Positions 44,960 through 54,244 of a stretch of DNA of 64,000 nucleotides are shown piece after piece. The DNA is from CAVVYW01 sp963752605 (GTDB lineage Bacteria; Actinomycetota; Thermoleophilia; Solirubrobacterales; 70-9): assembly GCA_963752605.1 (NCBI GenBank), contig CAVVYW010000005.1, positions 372,001 through 436,000 on the forward strand, written 5' to 3'. The translations under genes and the position numbers were made by a program. Position 1 is the stretch's first letter. Each line of letters opens with the position of its first letter. The notes beneath the pieces are model-generated. The model searched no databases and was not told where the DNA came from. It worked only from the letters and a program-made list of their open reading frames with translations.

Positions 44960-45229
44960 ATGCCCTTGACCAAGGACAAGAAGGCCGAGCTGATCGACAA
45001 GTACGGGCGCGCCGGCGGCGACACCGGCTCGGCCGAGGTGCAGGTGGCGCTGCTCACCGCCCGGATCAACGAGCTGACCGAGCACCTGCGCTCGCACGTG
45101 AAGGACCATCACTCGCGCCGCGGCCTGCTGAAGATGGTCGGCAAGCGGCGCCGCCTCCTCAAGTACCTGGAGAGCAGCGACCTCGAGCGCTACCGCGCAC
45201 TGGTCGCTGATCTCGGCCTGCGCCGCTGA
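44960..45229 (+). CDS. rpsO: 30S ribosomal protein S15
   Basis: S15 binds 16S rRNA early in 30S assembly. The 89-residue product has the family hallmark DTGSAEVQVALLTARINELT, DHHSRRGLL and the C-terminal SDLERYRALVADLGLRR. A TACTCT hexamer ends 10 nt before ATG 44960. In many bacteria pnp follows rpsO directly; here four other genes lie between them. Confidence 0.97.
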   Translation: MPLTKDKKAELIDKYGRAGGDTGSAEVQVALLTARINELTEHLRSHVKDHHSRRGLLKMVGKRRRLLKYLESSDLERYRALVADLGLRR

Positions 45230-45242
45230 TTCGGGCGCGGGC

Positions 45243-45695
45243 GTGATCGAGCCGGGCACGGACGCTCCCGACTTCACTCTCCGGGACCAGGAGGGGAATG
45301 AGGTCTCGCTGGCGGACTTCGCGGGCCGCAAACTCGTCCTCGCCTTCTACCCGGCGGACTTCAGCCCGGTGTGCACCGACCAGCTCAGCATCTACCAGGA
45401 GGTCCTGGGCGAGATCGAGGCGAAGGGGGCGACGCTAGTCGGCGTGAGTGTCGACTCCGCCTACTGCCACCGCGCCTTCCGCGAGCAGCTCGGGCTGACG
45501 ATGCCGCTGCTCGCCGACTTCCACCCGAAGGGAGAGATGTCGAGTGCCTACGGCGCCTACCGCGAGGACCGCGGCGCGAACAACCGCTCCCTGGTGCTGG
45601 TGGACACCGAAGGCGTGGTCCGCTGGTCCTATGCCTCGCCGAGCACGAGGGAGATACCCGGCGCCAACCTGATCTTCGACGCCCTGGCGGCCTGA
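45243..45695 (+). CDS. Peroxiredoxin (AhpC/TSA family)
   Basis: The 150-residue product reduces peroxides through a cysteine. The peroxidatic cysteine is C44 in FYPADFSPVCTDQL, with the conserved Pro and Ser before it (Thr in most relatives). GASHRAF-type helix is replaced by SVDSAYCHRAFREQ, which contains a second cysteine that could be a resolving residue. The protein is near the AhpE/Bcp subfamilies; I do not choose between them. It is followed at 3 bases by an NTF2-like gene and then a DsbA-like gene, suggesting a redox operon. Confidence 0.93.
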   Translation: MIEPGTDAPDFTLRDQEGNEVSLADFAGRKLVLAFYPADFSPVCTDQLSIYQEVLGEIEAKGATLVGVSVDSAYCHRAFREQLGLTMPLLADFHPKGEMSSAYGAYREDRGANNRSLVLVDTEGVVRWSYASPSTREIPGANLIFDALAA

Positions 45696-45698
45696 GCG

Positions 45699-46106
45699 GT
45701 GCCCACCGAGTCCTTCAAGAACCTGGAGCGGGGGTTCGCCGCGTGGAATCAGCTCGACGTCGACGGGGTGATGGAGGTTCTGGCCGAGGACATCGTCTGG
45801 AGGACCGGCGGAGCGCTCCCGGGCATCGGGCTGGTGTACGAGGGCCATGAGGGTGTCCGGCGCTTCTTCGAGGAGTTCGCCGAACCCTGGAAGGAGATCT
45901 CGGTCGAGATCCTGGATGTGATCGAGGACAGGGAGGATCAGATCGTGCTCCTCACCCGCTTCCATGCCCGCGGGCGCGAGGGCATAGAGGTGGACGGGCG
46001 CTTCTTCCACATCTACCGCTACGACGAGCGGCACCGATGCCGCGAGTTCCGGGCCTACGTCGAGGAGGAAAAGGAGGGGGCGCTGCGCGAGGCCGGCCTC
46101 GGATGA
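45699..46106 (+). CDS. NTF2-like/SnoaL-type protein
   Basis: The 135-residue product has the cone-shaped NTF2 pattern: FAAWNQLDVDGVMEVLAEDI with VWRTGG, then GHEGVRRFFEEFAEPWKEIS and the strands QIVLLTRFHARGREG and FFHIYRY. Related proteins are ketosteroid isomerase-like enzymes or binding proteins, so the role is open. It overlaps the DsbA-like gene by 4 bases (ATGA). Confidence 0.8.
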   Translation: MPTESFKNLERGFAAWNQLDVDGVMEVLAEDIVWRTGGALPGIGLVYEGHEGVRRFFEEFAEPWKEISVEILDVIEDREDQIVLLTRFHARGREGIEVDGRFFHIYRYDERHRCREFRAYVEEEKEGALREAGLG

Positions 46107-46615
46107 GCGAGAACCAGGCGAGTGACCTGACCAGCGCCGAAGTTCCTCCGGTAGGCGGCGACGACCACGTGGCGGGGGAGGGCGCCGATGCGATCGTCTA
46201 CGCCGACCTGGGCTGTCCCGCGTGCGCAGCGATCTGGCCCCGGATCAGGGAACTGCCCCTGCGCCTCTGCTTCCGTCACTTCCCGATGGCATCGAAGCAC
46301 CCGCGGGCGCCGGCCCTTCACGCCGCCGCTGAGGCGGCGGGCGTGCAGGGTGCTTTCTGGGAGATGTGCGACTCGCTCTACGCCGACCGCGGCCGGGTCG
46401 ACGACCCCCACCTGTGGGAGCGGGCCGAGTCGCTGGGGCTCGAGCTGGACCGCTTCAACGAGGATCGTCGCTCCGAGTCAGTGGAGGACCGGGTGAGGCG
46501 GGACTTCGAGAGCGGCGTCAGGGCGGGGGTCACGGGTACCCCGGCGGCCTTCGCGCAGGGCCGGGCGCTCGGAGGAGACGTGGTGAGGGCTTTGGCGGAG
46601 CTCGCCGGCCGCTAG
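46103..46615 (+). CDS. DsbA-like thioredoxin-fold oxidoreductase
   Basis: The 170-residue product has a CPAC active site (C38 and C41 in DLGCPACAAIWPRI) and the thioredoxin-fold helical insert, with the cis-proline in GVTGTPAAF near residue 146. This set is found in DsbA/FrnE-type oxidoreductases; no signal peptide is visible, so the protein is probably cytoplasmic. With the adjacent peroxiredoxin it may belong to thiol stress defence. Its stop codon shares a CTAG with the convergent hydrolase. Confidence 0.88.
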   Translation: MSENQASDLTSAEVPPVGGDDHVAGEGADAIVYADLGCPACAAIWPRIRELPLRLCFRHFPMASKHPRAPALHAAAEAAGVQGAFWEMCDSLYADRGRVDDPHLWERAESLGLELDRFNEDRRSESVEDRVRRDFESGVRAGVTGTPAAFAQGRALGGDVVRALAELAGR

Positions 46616-48940
46616 CGGCGGCGCTTCGCCCGCTTCTTGCAGCGGCGGGCCTTCTTGACCGTGCCTTTGCGCTTGCCGCGCTTCTTGCACTTCTTTCCGG
46701 GCACTGAGGTCGGCGTCTGGCTCGACCCGGTGCCCACTGCCGGCGGATTGGCTCCCGCGGACTGGGGACAGCCGCCGTTGGCCGCAGGTCCGGACAGGTT
46801 CGGGCACTGGTCCTGGGAGTTGGGGATGCCGTCGTTGTCGGTATCGGCACCGATTACCGGGCAGCCGTTGTTCGCGGGCGGTCCGGGCGCCGTGTCGCAG
46901 TCGTCCTGAGCGTCGGGGACGCCATCACCGTCCGCGTCGCCGCCGCCGCTGAGATAGTCAGCGGCGAGCTCGTAGTCCGCCGGGACGACCTTGGTCGCGG
47001 GTGACTGGATCAAGCCGCCGTTCGGCGATTCGAGCACTGGCAGGCGCAGCTCCAGGTTGGAAACCGTGATCGGGCCCTGCCCGTTCGAATTGCGGCCGTA
47101 GGGCTGGTCGGCGGGGAGAAGCTCGAGCTTCGCGACGTGACCCGCCTCGAACTTCCAGCCGTTCGGGTGGAGCTGGAAGACCTGGCGTGTCGGATCGGCG
47201 CCGACGTTCACCTCCGGCCGGTACAAGCCGCGGGCGACCAACGTCTGCTGTCCGTCAGGGCCGACATCGGTCAGCCGCGCCGCGATCTGCGAGGTCGGGC
47301 TGGGGGAGTTGATGTCGGCGATGATCGTCGGCGATCCCATCAGCGTGAAGCCGCCGGCCGGCGCCGGGTCGAGCCGGTAATTCGCCGTGTCGAGCTGATC
47401 GGTGCCGGATGTCGTGGCGCAGGCGCCCCCGCCCGAGATGGGATCGAAGGCCTGGCCGACCGTGGGGTTGCCGCCGTTGGGCAGGATCGGCTTCGCGGTC
47501 GTGTCCTCGTGCCGGATCTCCCCCGGCGCGAGCGCTGCCCAGGTCGCCGCCTGGAACGGGACGTCGGTGCCCGGATCGTAGGGGTCGTCGAATGGCCCGC
47601 TGAATCCCTGCGAGGGACCGCCGCACGTCTGCGTCAGGGTCTGTACGCCCTGGAACGGGGCCGGACCGGTTCCCTTCAAATAGTGGTCGAACCAGGCGTG
47701 GCGCTGCGCGCTGCGGAACGCCCCATCGGGAACCTTGTTCTGGCCTCGCTGGTGACCGTGGTCGCTGAAGATCAGGGAGATCGGGGTGCCGGGATGCGTC
47801 GGTACGAGTCCGGTTGTAGAAGCGAATCGCCTCGTCGGGCGGGAACAGATCGTCGGTCCAGCCGTTCGAGATCAGCATCGGCGCCGGGGCCACGGAGTCG
47901 TCGATGTAGTACGAAGAGTGATGGGTCGTGATCTCCGCGACGATGTCGCTCGAGAGCGGGTTCTGGTCGTAGGGCTCGCCGGAGTTGATCTCGGCGTACC
48001 AGGAGTGCAGATCGGCATCGGGATCGGTGCCGGGTGGCGCGTAGTTGCTGGTGGCCGCGCCAAGCGCGTAGAGCCCCGCGACGAATGACTGCTTCATCAC
48101 CCCGATCCGTCCGCGCTGGAGATAGGGGGCGTCGGCCACGTAGTCGAGCGTGTGGCCGTTCGGCTGGAGCGAGTATGCGAGATCGGTCCAGGGGATGTCG
48201 GGCTGTGCGGCGGCGATCTGCATCGACTTGCCGCCGTCACTCACCCATGGAATGAGCGTCCCCTCGGGATCCGGGCTGTTGACCATCTTGCGGTTCTTGA
48301 GGGCCCCCAGCGCCATCGAGATACCGCCGCCATAGGAGCCGCCGGTAGAGCCGATCCCCTGTGCGTCGATGAGGCCCTCGTCGGCGGTGGCCCCGGTCGC
48401 CGTTCGGTCCGCGAGCGCCTCGAATACCTCCTGCGCGTCGCGGACCTCGAAGCGGGTGTCCATCAGGTGGTTGTAGCCCTCCGCGCACACCGGCTGGAGG
48501 CGCTTCGGGTCCGTGCCCCCGCAGGACATGCCCCAGCCGCGATCGCTCATCGAGAAGACCGCATAGCCCGCGTCCAGCCACTCCTGCATTCCACCGCTGC
48601 CAAGGCCGAGCTTCGCGCCTCCCCAGCCGTGGAAGACACCGATGATCGGGAAGTCGCCGTCCGGTCCCATTGCGGGCGCGGCTGGGAAGCCGACGTTGAT
48701 GTCGATCGGCGCCCCGTCGAAGGTGGTGAAGATGCCCGAGCAGTGGCGCTCGCCGAGGTTGGGGGCGGGCTGGTCCGTGCAGGCGATGTCGCCCGCCGTG
48801 CCGTCGTCGGGACCAGCGTCCTCCGGAATGCCGGGAATTGCGCCCTGCGCTGCGGGCGCGAACGCCAGCACAGCGATTACCCCGCCCAGGGCAACGATCG
48901 AGCGTGCACTTATATCCCGTACTCCCACCCCGCTGAACAC
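46612..48940 (-). CDS. Secreted CocE/S15-type alpha/beta hydrolase with TSP3 repeats, apparent +1 frameshift near 47795-47802
   Basis: A signal peptide (SIVALGGVIAVLAFAPAAQG) leads to an alpha/beta hydrolase domain with the nucleophile Ser in GSTGGSYGGGISMALG and an APAPMLISNGWTDDLFPP segment for the acid. At RTRTD the frame changes; after one extra base HPGTPISLIFSDHGHQRGQ continues the domain and supplies the His. A jelly-roll C-terminal domain of X-Pro dipeptidyl peptidase (S15)/CocE type follows. Then come two calcium-binding TSP3 repeats (DADGDGVPDAQDDC and DTDNDGIPNSQDQC) and a very basic tail rich in Lys and Arg. About 776 residues when corrected. GTG 48940 or 48928 may be the start. 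Substrate is not known; ester or peptide hydrolysis are possible. Confidence 0.82.
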
Positions 48941-49084
48941 CGTAGGTAACGGAGTTCGGCGGCGCGCCAGTTCGCCCGAAGTGCAGCGGCCTCACGGTCG
49001 CTAGTCGCTAACATCGCGCCCTGAAAGGGAACGAGAGTTCTTAAGCGAAAGGCCGTCAACCGGGCGGCTGAAGGGAAAAACTTT

Positions 49085-51343
49085 ATGAGCATGTTTGACG
49101 TGAGCCGTGTCTCGGTGGAGGTAGGCGGCAACGAGATCTCCTTCGAGACCGGAAAGCTCGCCAGGCAGGCGAGCGGGGCAGTCGTGGTGCGCGCCGGCGA
49201 CACGATGGTCCTCTGCACAGCCACAGCCGGCGATGACCGCGACGTCGACTTCCTGCCACTCACCGTTGACGTCGAGGAGCGCCACTACGCCGCGGGCAAG
49301 ATCCCCGGCTCGTTCTTCCGCCGCGAGGCGAGGGCGGGGGAGAAGGCGACGCTGACCGCGCGGATGATCGACCGGCCGGTCCGGCCCCTGTTCCCCAAGG
49401 GCTGGCACCAGGAGACGCAGCTCGTCTGCCAGCCGATGTCGGTTGACCACGTCAACCCCTACGACATCCTGGCGATGAACGGCGCCTCCGCGGCCCTGGC
49501 GATCTCAGAGATCCCGGTGGCCCAGCGGGTCGGCTCGGTCCGAGTCGGGAAGCTCGACGGCGAGTTCGTCGTCAACCCCGAGGAGGAGCGGCTCGAGGAG
49601 CTCGAGCTGGACCTGATCGTCGCCGGAACCGACGAAGCGATCCTAATGGTCGAGGCGGGCTCCAACGGCGTCAGCGAGGCCGAGATCCTCGACGCCCTCG
49701 ACATCGCCCACGGCGAGATCAAGAAGCTGTGCGCGGCGATGGACGAGCTGGCGGAGAAGGCCGGCAAGGAGAAGCTGGCCATCGAGGCACCGGTAGTGGA
49801 CGAGGAGCTGCTCGCCTCGATCCAGAAGTCGCACGGTGACAAGCTCGACGACGCGACCCAGATCGAGGGCAAGCTCGAGCGCCAGGACGCGATCGACGCC
49901 GTCGAGGCCGAGGTGCTCGAGGTCTACGCGCCTCCGACCGAGGACGAGGAGCCCGACCGCGAGAAGCTCGCCGACGTCAGGGCCGCCTTCGCCAAGCTGG
50001 AGAAGGACACCATCCGCAAGCGGATCGCCGTCGACAAGAAGCGCCCCGACGGGCGCGCGCAGGATGAGATCCGCCCGATCGAGACCGAGATCGAGATCGC
50101 GCCCCGCGTCCACGGCTCAGCCCTGTTCACGCGAGGGGAGACGCAGATCTTCTCGAGCGTGGCGCTCGGCACCAGCCGGATGGACATGCGGGTCGACAAC
50201 CTCGGCCTGCAGGACACGAAGCGGTTCTGGCACCACTACAACTTCCCGCCGTTCTCGGTGGGGGAGGCCGGCTTCATGCGAGGCCCGAAGCGCCGCGACA
50301 TCGGTCACGGCGCGCTCGCCGAGCGGGCGCTGGCCTCCACGATCCCGGGCGAGGAGGACTTCCCATATGTGATCCGGGTCGTCTCCGAGACGCTGGAGTC
50401 GAACGGGTCCTCGTCGATGGGCTCGGTCTGCGCCTCCTCGATGGCCCTGATGGCCGCCGGCGTCCCAGTGTCGGCTCCCGTTGCGGGGGTCGCCATGGGC
50501 CTGATCAAGGAGGGCGACGACTACGTCGTGCTCTCCGACATCGCCGGCGTCGAGGACCATCTCGGCGACATGGACTTCAAGGTCGCCGGCACCGCGGATG
50601 GGATCACCGCCCTGCAGATGGACATCAAGATCACAGGCGTCACCTTCGAGATCCTCAAGGACGCACTGGAGCAGGCGCACGCCGGCCGTCAGTTCATCCT
50701 CGGCAAGATGGCCGAGACGATCGACAAGCCGCGCGAGGAGCTCTCCGAGTTCGCCCCGCGGATCACCTCGATCAAGATCGACCCCGAGAAGATCGGCGCC
50801 GTCATCGGCAAGGGCGGCGAGACGATCCGCGGGATGTCGGAGGAGTTCGAGGCCGATATCGACGTCGAAGACGACGGCACGGTCAAGGTCTACGCGCCCA
50901 CCGGCGCGCTGGTCGAGGCCTGCATCGAGCGCATCGTCTCGATGACCAAGGACGTCGAGGTCGGCGACAAGTTCAAGGGCAAGGTCGTGAAGACGACCAA
51001 CTTCGGCGCCTTCGTCGAGCTGACGAAGGGCACCGACGGCCTGCTGCACATCTCCAACGTCAAGCCGGGCGAGCGTGTCGGCGTGGTCGAGGACGTCCTC
51101 AACCAGGGCGACGAGATCGACGTCACCGCTGTCGAGGTCGATAAGGAGCGCGGCCGGATCGGCCTGCGTCTCTCCGACGACCCCGACGTCGAGGGCAAGT
51201 CCGCGGAGGAGCTGGCCGGTGTCGGCACCGGCGACCCCGGGCCGCCCAGCCGCCGGCGAGACGGAGGCGGCGGCGGGCGCGAGCGCGGTGGCCGCGGGCG
51301 TGAGCGCGGCGGACGCGACGGCGGTGGCGGGCGCCGCCGCTGA
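49085..51343 (+). CDS. pnp: Polyribonucleotide nucleotidyltransferase (PNPase)
   Basis: PNPase degrades RNA 3' to 5' with phosphate. The 752-residue product has both RNase PH domains (first with MIDRPVRPLFPKGW, second with GSALFTRGETQIFSSVAL), a KH domain near residue 560 (KIGAVIGKGGETIRGM) and an S1 domain near 625 (GKVVKTTNFGAFVEL). The last 35 residues are an Arg/Gly-rich tail, which may bind RNA. The leader of about 65 nt can form a small GCCG/CGGC hairpin; GAAGGG before ATG 49085 is the ribosome binding site. pnp autoregulation via the leader is known in enteric bacteria but cannot be seen here. Confidence 0.97.
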   Translation: MSMFDVSRVSVEVGGNEISFETGKLARQASGAVVVRAGDTMVLCTATAGDDRDVDFLPLTVDVEERHYAAGKIPGSFFRREARAGEKATLTARMIDRPVRPLFPKGWHQETQLVCQPMSVDHVNPYDILAMNGASAALAISEIPVAQRVGSVRVGKLDGEFVVNPEEERLEELELDLIVAGTDEAILMVEAGSNGVSEAEILDALDIAHGEIKKLCAAMDELAEKAGKEKLAIEAPVVDEELLASIQKSHGDKLDDATQIEGKLERQDAIDAVEAEVLEVYAPPTEDEEPDREKLADVRAAFAKLEKDTIRKRIAVDKKRPDGRAQDEIRPIETEIEIAPRVHGSALFTRGETQIFSSVALGTSRMDMRVDNLGLQDTKRFWHHYNFPPFSVGEAGFMRGPKRRDIGHGALAERALASTIPGEEDFPYVIRVVSETLESNGSSSMGSVCASSMALMAAGVPVSAPVAGVAMGLIKEGDDYVVLSDIAGVEDHLGDMDFKVAGTADGITALQMDIKITGVTFEILKDALEQAHAGRQFILGKMAETIDKPREELSEFAPRITSIKIDPEKIGAVIGKGGETIRGMSEEFEADIDVEDDGTVKVYAPTGALVEACIERIVSMTKDVEVGDKFKGKVVKTTNFGAFVELTKGTDGLLHISNVKPGERVGVVEDVLNQGDEIDVTAVEVDKERGRIGLRLSDDPDVEGKSAEELAGVGTGDPGPPSRRRDGGGGGRERGGRGRERGGRDGGGGRRR

Positions 51344-51346
51344 CGC

Positions 51347-52630
51347 GTGGTTGACCAAGCCCAGCTAACCGAGCTCGAGTCCGGCGCCAAAGTCGTCACC
51401 GAGACCGTTCCCTCGGTCCGCTCGGTGACGCTCGGGCTCTGGGTGCGGACGGGATCGCGCGACGAGACAACGGACCAGGCGGGTGTCTCGCACTTCCTGG
51501 AGCACCTCCTGTTCAAGGGCACCGAGCGCCACTCGGCCATCGAGATCGCCGAGATCTTCGACGGCCTCGGCGCCTCGGTGAACGCCGCGACCGGCAAGGA
51601 GTCGACCCACCTCCATGCGCGCTTTCTCGACACACACACCGAGCGTGCCTTCGACCTGCTGGGCGAGATGCTGCTCGGGCCCACCTATCCCGAGGTCGAC
51701 TCCGAGCGGCAGGTGGTGCTCGAGGAGATCGCGATGTACGAGGACGAGCCCCAGGACAAGGTGCACGACGTCCTGGACGAGGCCGTGTTCGGCGGCCATC
51801 CGCTCGGGCGCCGGGTGCTCGGGCGCGCGGACGTGATCAGCTCGATTCCCATCCCGGAGATCGACGCCTACCACCGGCAGCAATACACGGCGGCGAACAT
51901 CGTCGTTGCCGCCGCCGGCAACGTCGAGCACGAGGAGGTCGTCGAGCTGGCCCACCAGCACGTCGAGCCTCGGGCAGCCGGGGGCGAGGCGGCGTCGCTG
52001 GAGGCGCCGGAGGTGGACGGCGCCAAGTTCGGCTTTCAGCGCAAGGACACCGAGCAGTTCCACATCTGCCTGGGCGGTCGCGGGATCAACCGCGCCGACG
52101 AGCGCCGGTTCGCCCTGGCGATTCTCGACTCCGTCTTCGGCGGCTCGATGTCCTCACGGCTCTTCCTCGAGGTTCGCGAGAAGCGGGGGCTCGCCTACGC
52201 GGTCGGCTCCTACACCCAGCAGTACGTGGACGGGGGGCTGATCGGCCTCTACGTCGGGACCCGCGAGGACAACGTCGAGCCGGCCTGCGAGATCATCGCG
52301 ACGGAGCTGCGGCGCCTGCACACCGACGGAATCACCGCGGAGGAGCTTGAGCGCGCCCGCGAGCACGTCAAGGGCCGCATGGTCCTCTCGAGCGAGTCCA
52401 CCGCGGCGCGCATGGCGCGCATCGGCAAGGCCGTCCTCTTCGACACCCCGCTGTTCACCCTGGACGAGTTGCTCGCCAAGGTGGACGGCGTGACGCTCGA
52501 TCAAGTGGCGGAGCTGGCCGACGAGTTGTACGCGCCGGAGTCCCTCTCCGCCGCGGCGATCGCTCCCAGCGAGGAGCGCTTCCGCAGCGCCCTCGCGCCG
52601 GTCAACGAAGCCCTGGCCGCTGCTGCATAA
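51347..52630 (+). CDS. M16 zinc peptidase (mitochondrial processing peptidase-like)
   Basis: The 427-residue product has the inverted zinc motif HFLEH (GVSHFLEHLLFKGT) and the third ligand region EEIAMYEDEPQDKVHD, with the C-terminal inactive M16 half (GGSMSSRLFLEVREKRGLAY). It follows pnp by 3 bases, as in many Actinobacteria and Firmicutes where an M16 peptidase is found next to pnp or dapA. No signal peptide is present. GTG 51347 is the first start after the pnp stop. Confidence 0.94.
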   Translation: MVDQAQLTELESGAKVVTETVPSVRSVTLGLWVRTGSRDETTDQAGVSHFLEHLLFKGTERHSAIEIAEIFDGLGASVNAATGKESTHLHARFLDTHTERAFDLLGEMLLGPTYPEVDSERQVVLEEIAMYEDEPQDKVHDVLDEAVFGGHPLGRRVLGRADVISSIPIPEIDAYHRQQYTAANIVVAAAGNVEHEEVVELAHQHVEPRAAGGEAASLEAPEVDGAKFGFQRKDTEQFHICLGGRGINRADERRFALAILDSVFGGSMSSRLFLEVREKRGLAYAVGSYTQQYVDGGLIGLYVGTREDNVEPACEIIATELRRLHTDGITAEELERAREHVKGRMVLSSESTAARMARIGKAVLFDTPLFTLDELLAKVDGVTLDQVAELADELYAPESLSAAAIAPSEERFRSALAPVNEALAAAA

Positions 52631-52639
52631 GATCGTCGG

Positions 52640-53321
52640 ATGGCAGAGCCGATCCGGGTAGTCGTCTCCGGCGCCGCCGGGCGCATGGGCGAGACCGTCT
52701 GCGGCGCCGTCGAGGCGGCGGACGACCTGGAGCTGGCCGCGCGCGCCGATCCGGCCCTGGATGCCCAGTTGGACGAGGCGCTCGCCGGCGGGGACGTGAT
52801 GGTGGACTTCAGCACGCCCGGAGGCCGCGCCCGAGAACGTGAAGCAGGCCGTCAACGCCGGCGTCCACGCGGTCGTCGGCACCACTGGCTTCGATCTGGA
52901 GGAGCTGCGCTCCGGCGTCGAGTCGGCCGACGGCGAGGCGAAGTGCCTCGTGGCCCCGAACTTCGCGATCGGGGCGGTGCTGATGATGGACTTCTCCCGC
53001 CGGGCCGCCGAGCACATGCCCGAGGTCGAGATCATCGAGCTGCACCACGACCAGAAGAAGGACGCCCCCTCGGGCACCGCCAAGCGCACCGCGGAGTTGA
53101 TCCGCGAGGCTGGGGGGAACGTCCACGAGCCGATCCACTCCGTGCGGCTCCCGGGATTCGTGGCGCACCAGGAGGTGATCTTCGGCGGCGAGGGCCAGAC
53201 GCTCTCGATCCGACACGACACCACCGACCGCAGCAGCTTCATGCCCGGGGTCGTGCTGGCGGTGCGCAGGGTGGGCGAGATGCCCGACCGCTTCGTGGTC
53301 GGCCTCGAGAACCTCCTCTAG
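52640..53321 (+). CDS. dapB: 4-hydroxy-tetrahydrodipicolinate reductase, apparent +1 frameshift near 52815-52825
   Basis: DapB makes tetrahydrodipicolinate in lysine and diaminopimelate synthesis. It opens VVVSGAAGRMGETVCGAV (NAD(P)H loop) and reads to VMVDFSTP; there the frame breaks. One base later EAAPENVKQAVNAG continues, with GTTGF, the IIELHHDQKKDAPSGTA catalytic motif, and IRHDTTDRSSFMPGV. Corrected length is about 226 residues, short but typical of actinobacterial DapB. The gene is needed for peptidoglycan, so an error in sequence is likely. dapA follows. Confidence 0.93.
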
Positions 53322-53350
53322 GCCTCTGTGCCTACGCGGGGTGGGCTTGC

Positions 53351-53356
53351 GATACT
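53351..53356 (+). promoter_or_regulatory. Candidate -10 hexamer for dapA
   Basis: GATACT, with TGC just upstream (extended -10), ends 8 nt before ATG 53365. No ribosome binding site lies between. It could drive a leaderless dapA-rnj transcript separate from dapB. Confidence 0.45.
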
Positions 53357-53364
53357 GAGGCGCG

Positions 53365-54243
53365 ATGACTGAGATCGCAGGCGTGCTCACCGCGATGGTG
53401 ACCCCGTTTACCGAGGACGGCTCGCTCGACGAGGCGGCCGCGCGGAAGCTGGCACGTCACCTGATCGAGAACGGCTCCCACGGAGTGGTCGTCGCCGGCA
53501 CCACCGGCGAATCCCCCACGCTCTCCGACGAGGAGGACATGGTCCTGCTCCGCGCCGTCCGGGACGAGCTCGGCGACGGGCCGCTGGTGGTCTGCGGCAC
53601 CGGGACCAACGACACCCGCCACTCCGAGCGTCTCTCGGCGGCCGCCGCGGACAACGGGGCGGACGCCGTCCTCGTGGTGACGCCCTACTACAACAAGCCG
53701 AACCGGGCCGGGATCCTGGCTCACTACGAGGCGGTCTGCAGGGCCGCCGGCATCCCGGTGATCGCCTACAACATCCCCTCGCGTGTGGTGGTCAACATCC
53801 CGCCGGACCTGCTGGCGGAGCTCGGCGAGATCGAGAACCTGGTCGCGGTCAAGCAGGCGAACAACGAGGAGATCGATCAGGTGAAGGGCCTCGAGGTGCT
53901 GGCCGGGAACGACGACATCTTCCTGCGCTGCCTGGAGACCGGTGGCGTCGGCGGCATCCTCGTGGCCTCGCACGTCGTCGGCAACGAGATGCGGGAGATC
54001 TACGACGCGATGCAGTCGGGTGACGAGGTGCGCGCCGCGGAGACCGACCGGCGCATCCGCCCGGTCTACGAGGCGATGGCGCTCGACACCAACCCGATCC
54101 CGGTGAAGGCGGCGGCCGAGATGCTGGGGCTGATCCCCTCAGCGCGCATGCGGCTGCCGATGGTCGAGGCGGACGAGTCCACCCGCGGCGAGCTCCGCAA
54201 GGCGCTCGAGGCGCAGGGGCTCCTGACCGCGAGCGCCGCGTAG
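53365..54243 (+). CDS. dapA: 4-hydroxy-tetrahydrodipicolinate synthase
   Basis: DapA condenses pyruvate with aspartate semialdehyde. The 292-residue product has GTTGESPTLSDEE, the Tyr motif VVTPYYNKPN and the Schiff-base lysine in LVAVKQANN near residue 165. The TIM-barrel is complete, ending with NPIPVKAAAEMLG. It directly precedes rnj, the order also known in mycobacteria. Confidence 0.96.
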   Translation: MTEIAGVLTAMVTPFTEDGSLDEAAARKLARHLIENGSHGVVVAGTTGESPTLSDEEDMVLLRAVRDELGDGPLVVCGTGTNDTRHSERLSAAAADNGADAVLVVTPYYNKPNRAGILAHYEAVCRAAGIPVIAYNIPSRVVVNIPPDLLAELGEIENLVAVKQANNEEIDQVKGLEVLAGNDDIFLRCLETGGVGGILVASHVVGNEMREIYDAMQSGDEVRAAETDRRIRPVYEAMALDTNPIPVKAAAEMLGLIPSARMRLPMVEADESTRGELRKALEAQGLLTASAA

Positions 54244-54244
54244 C

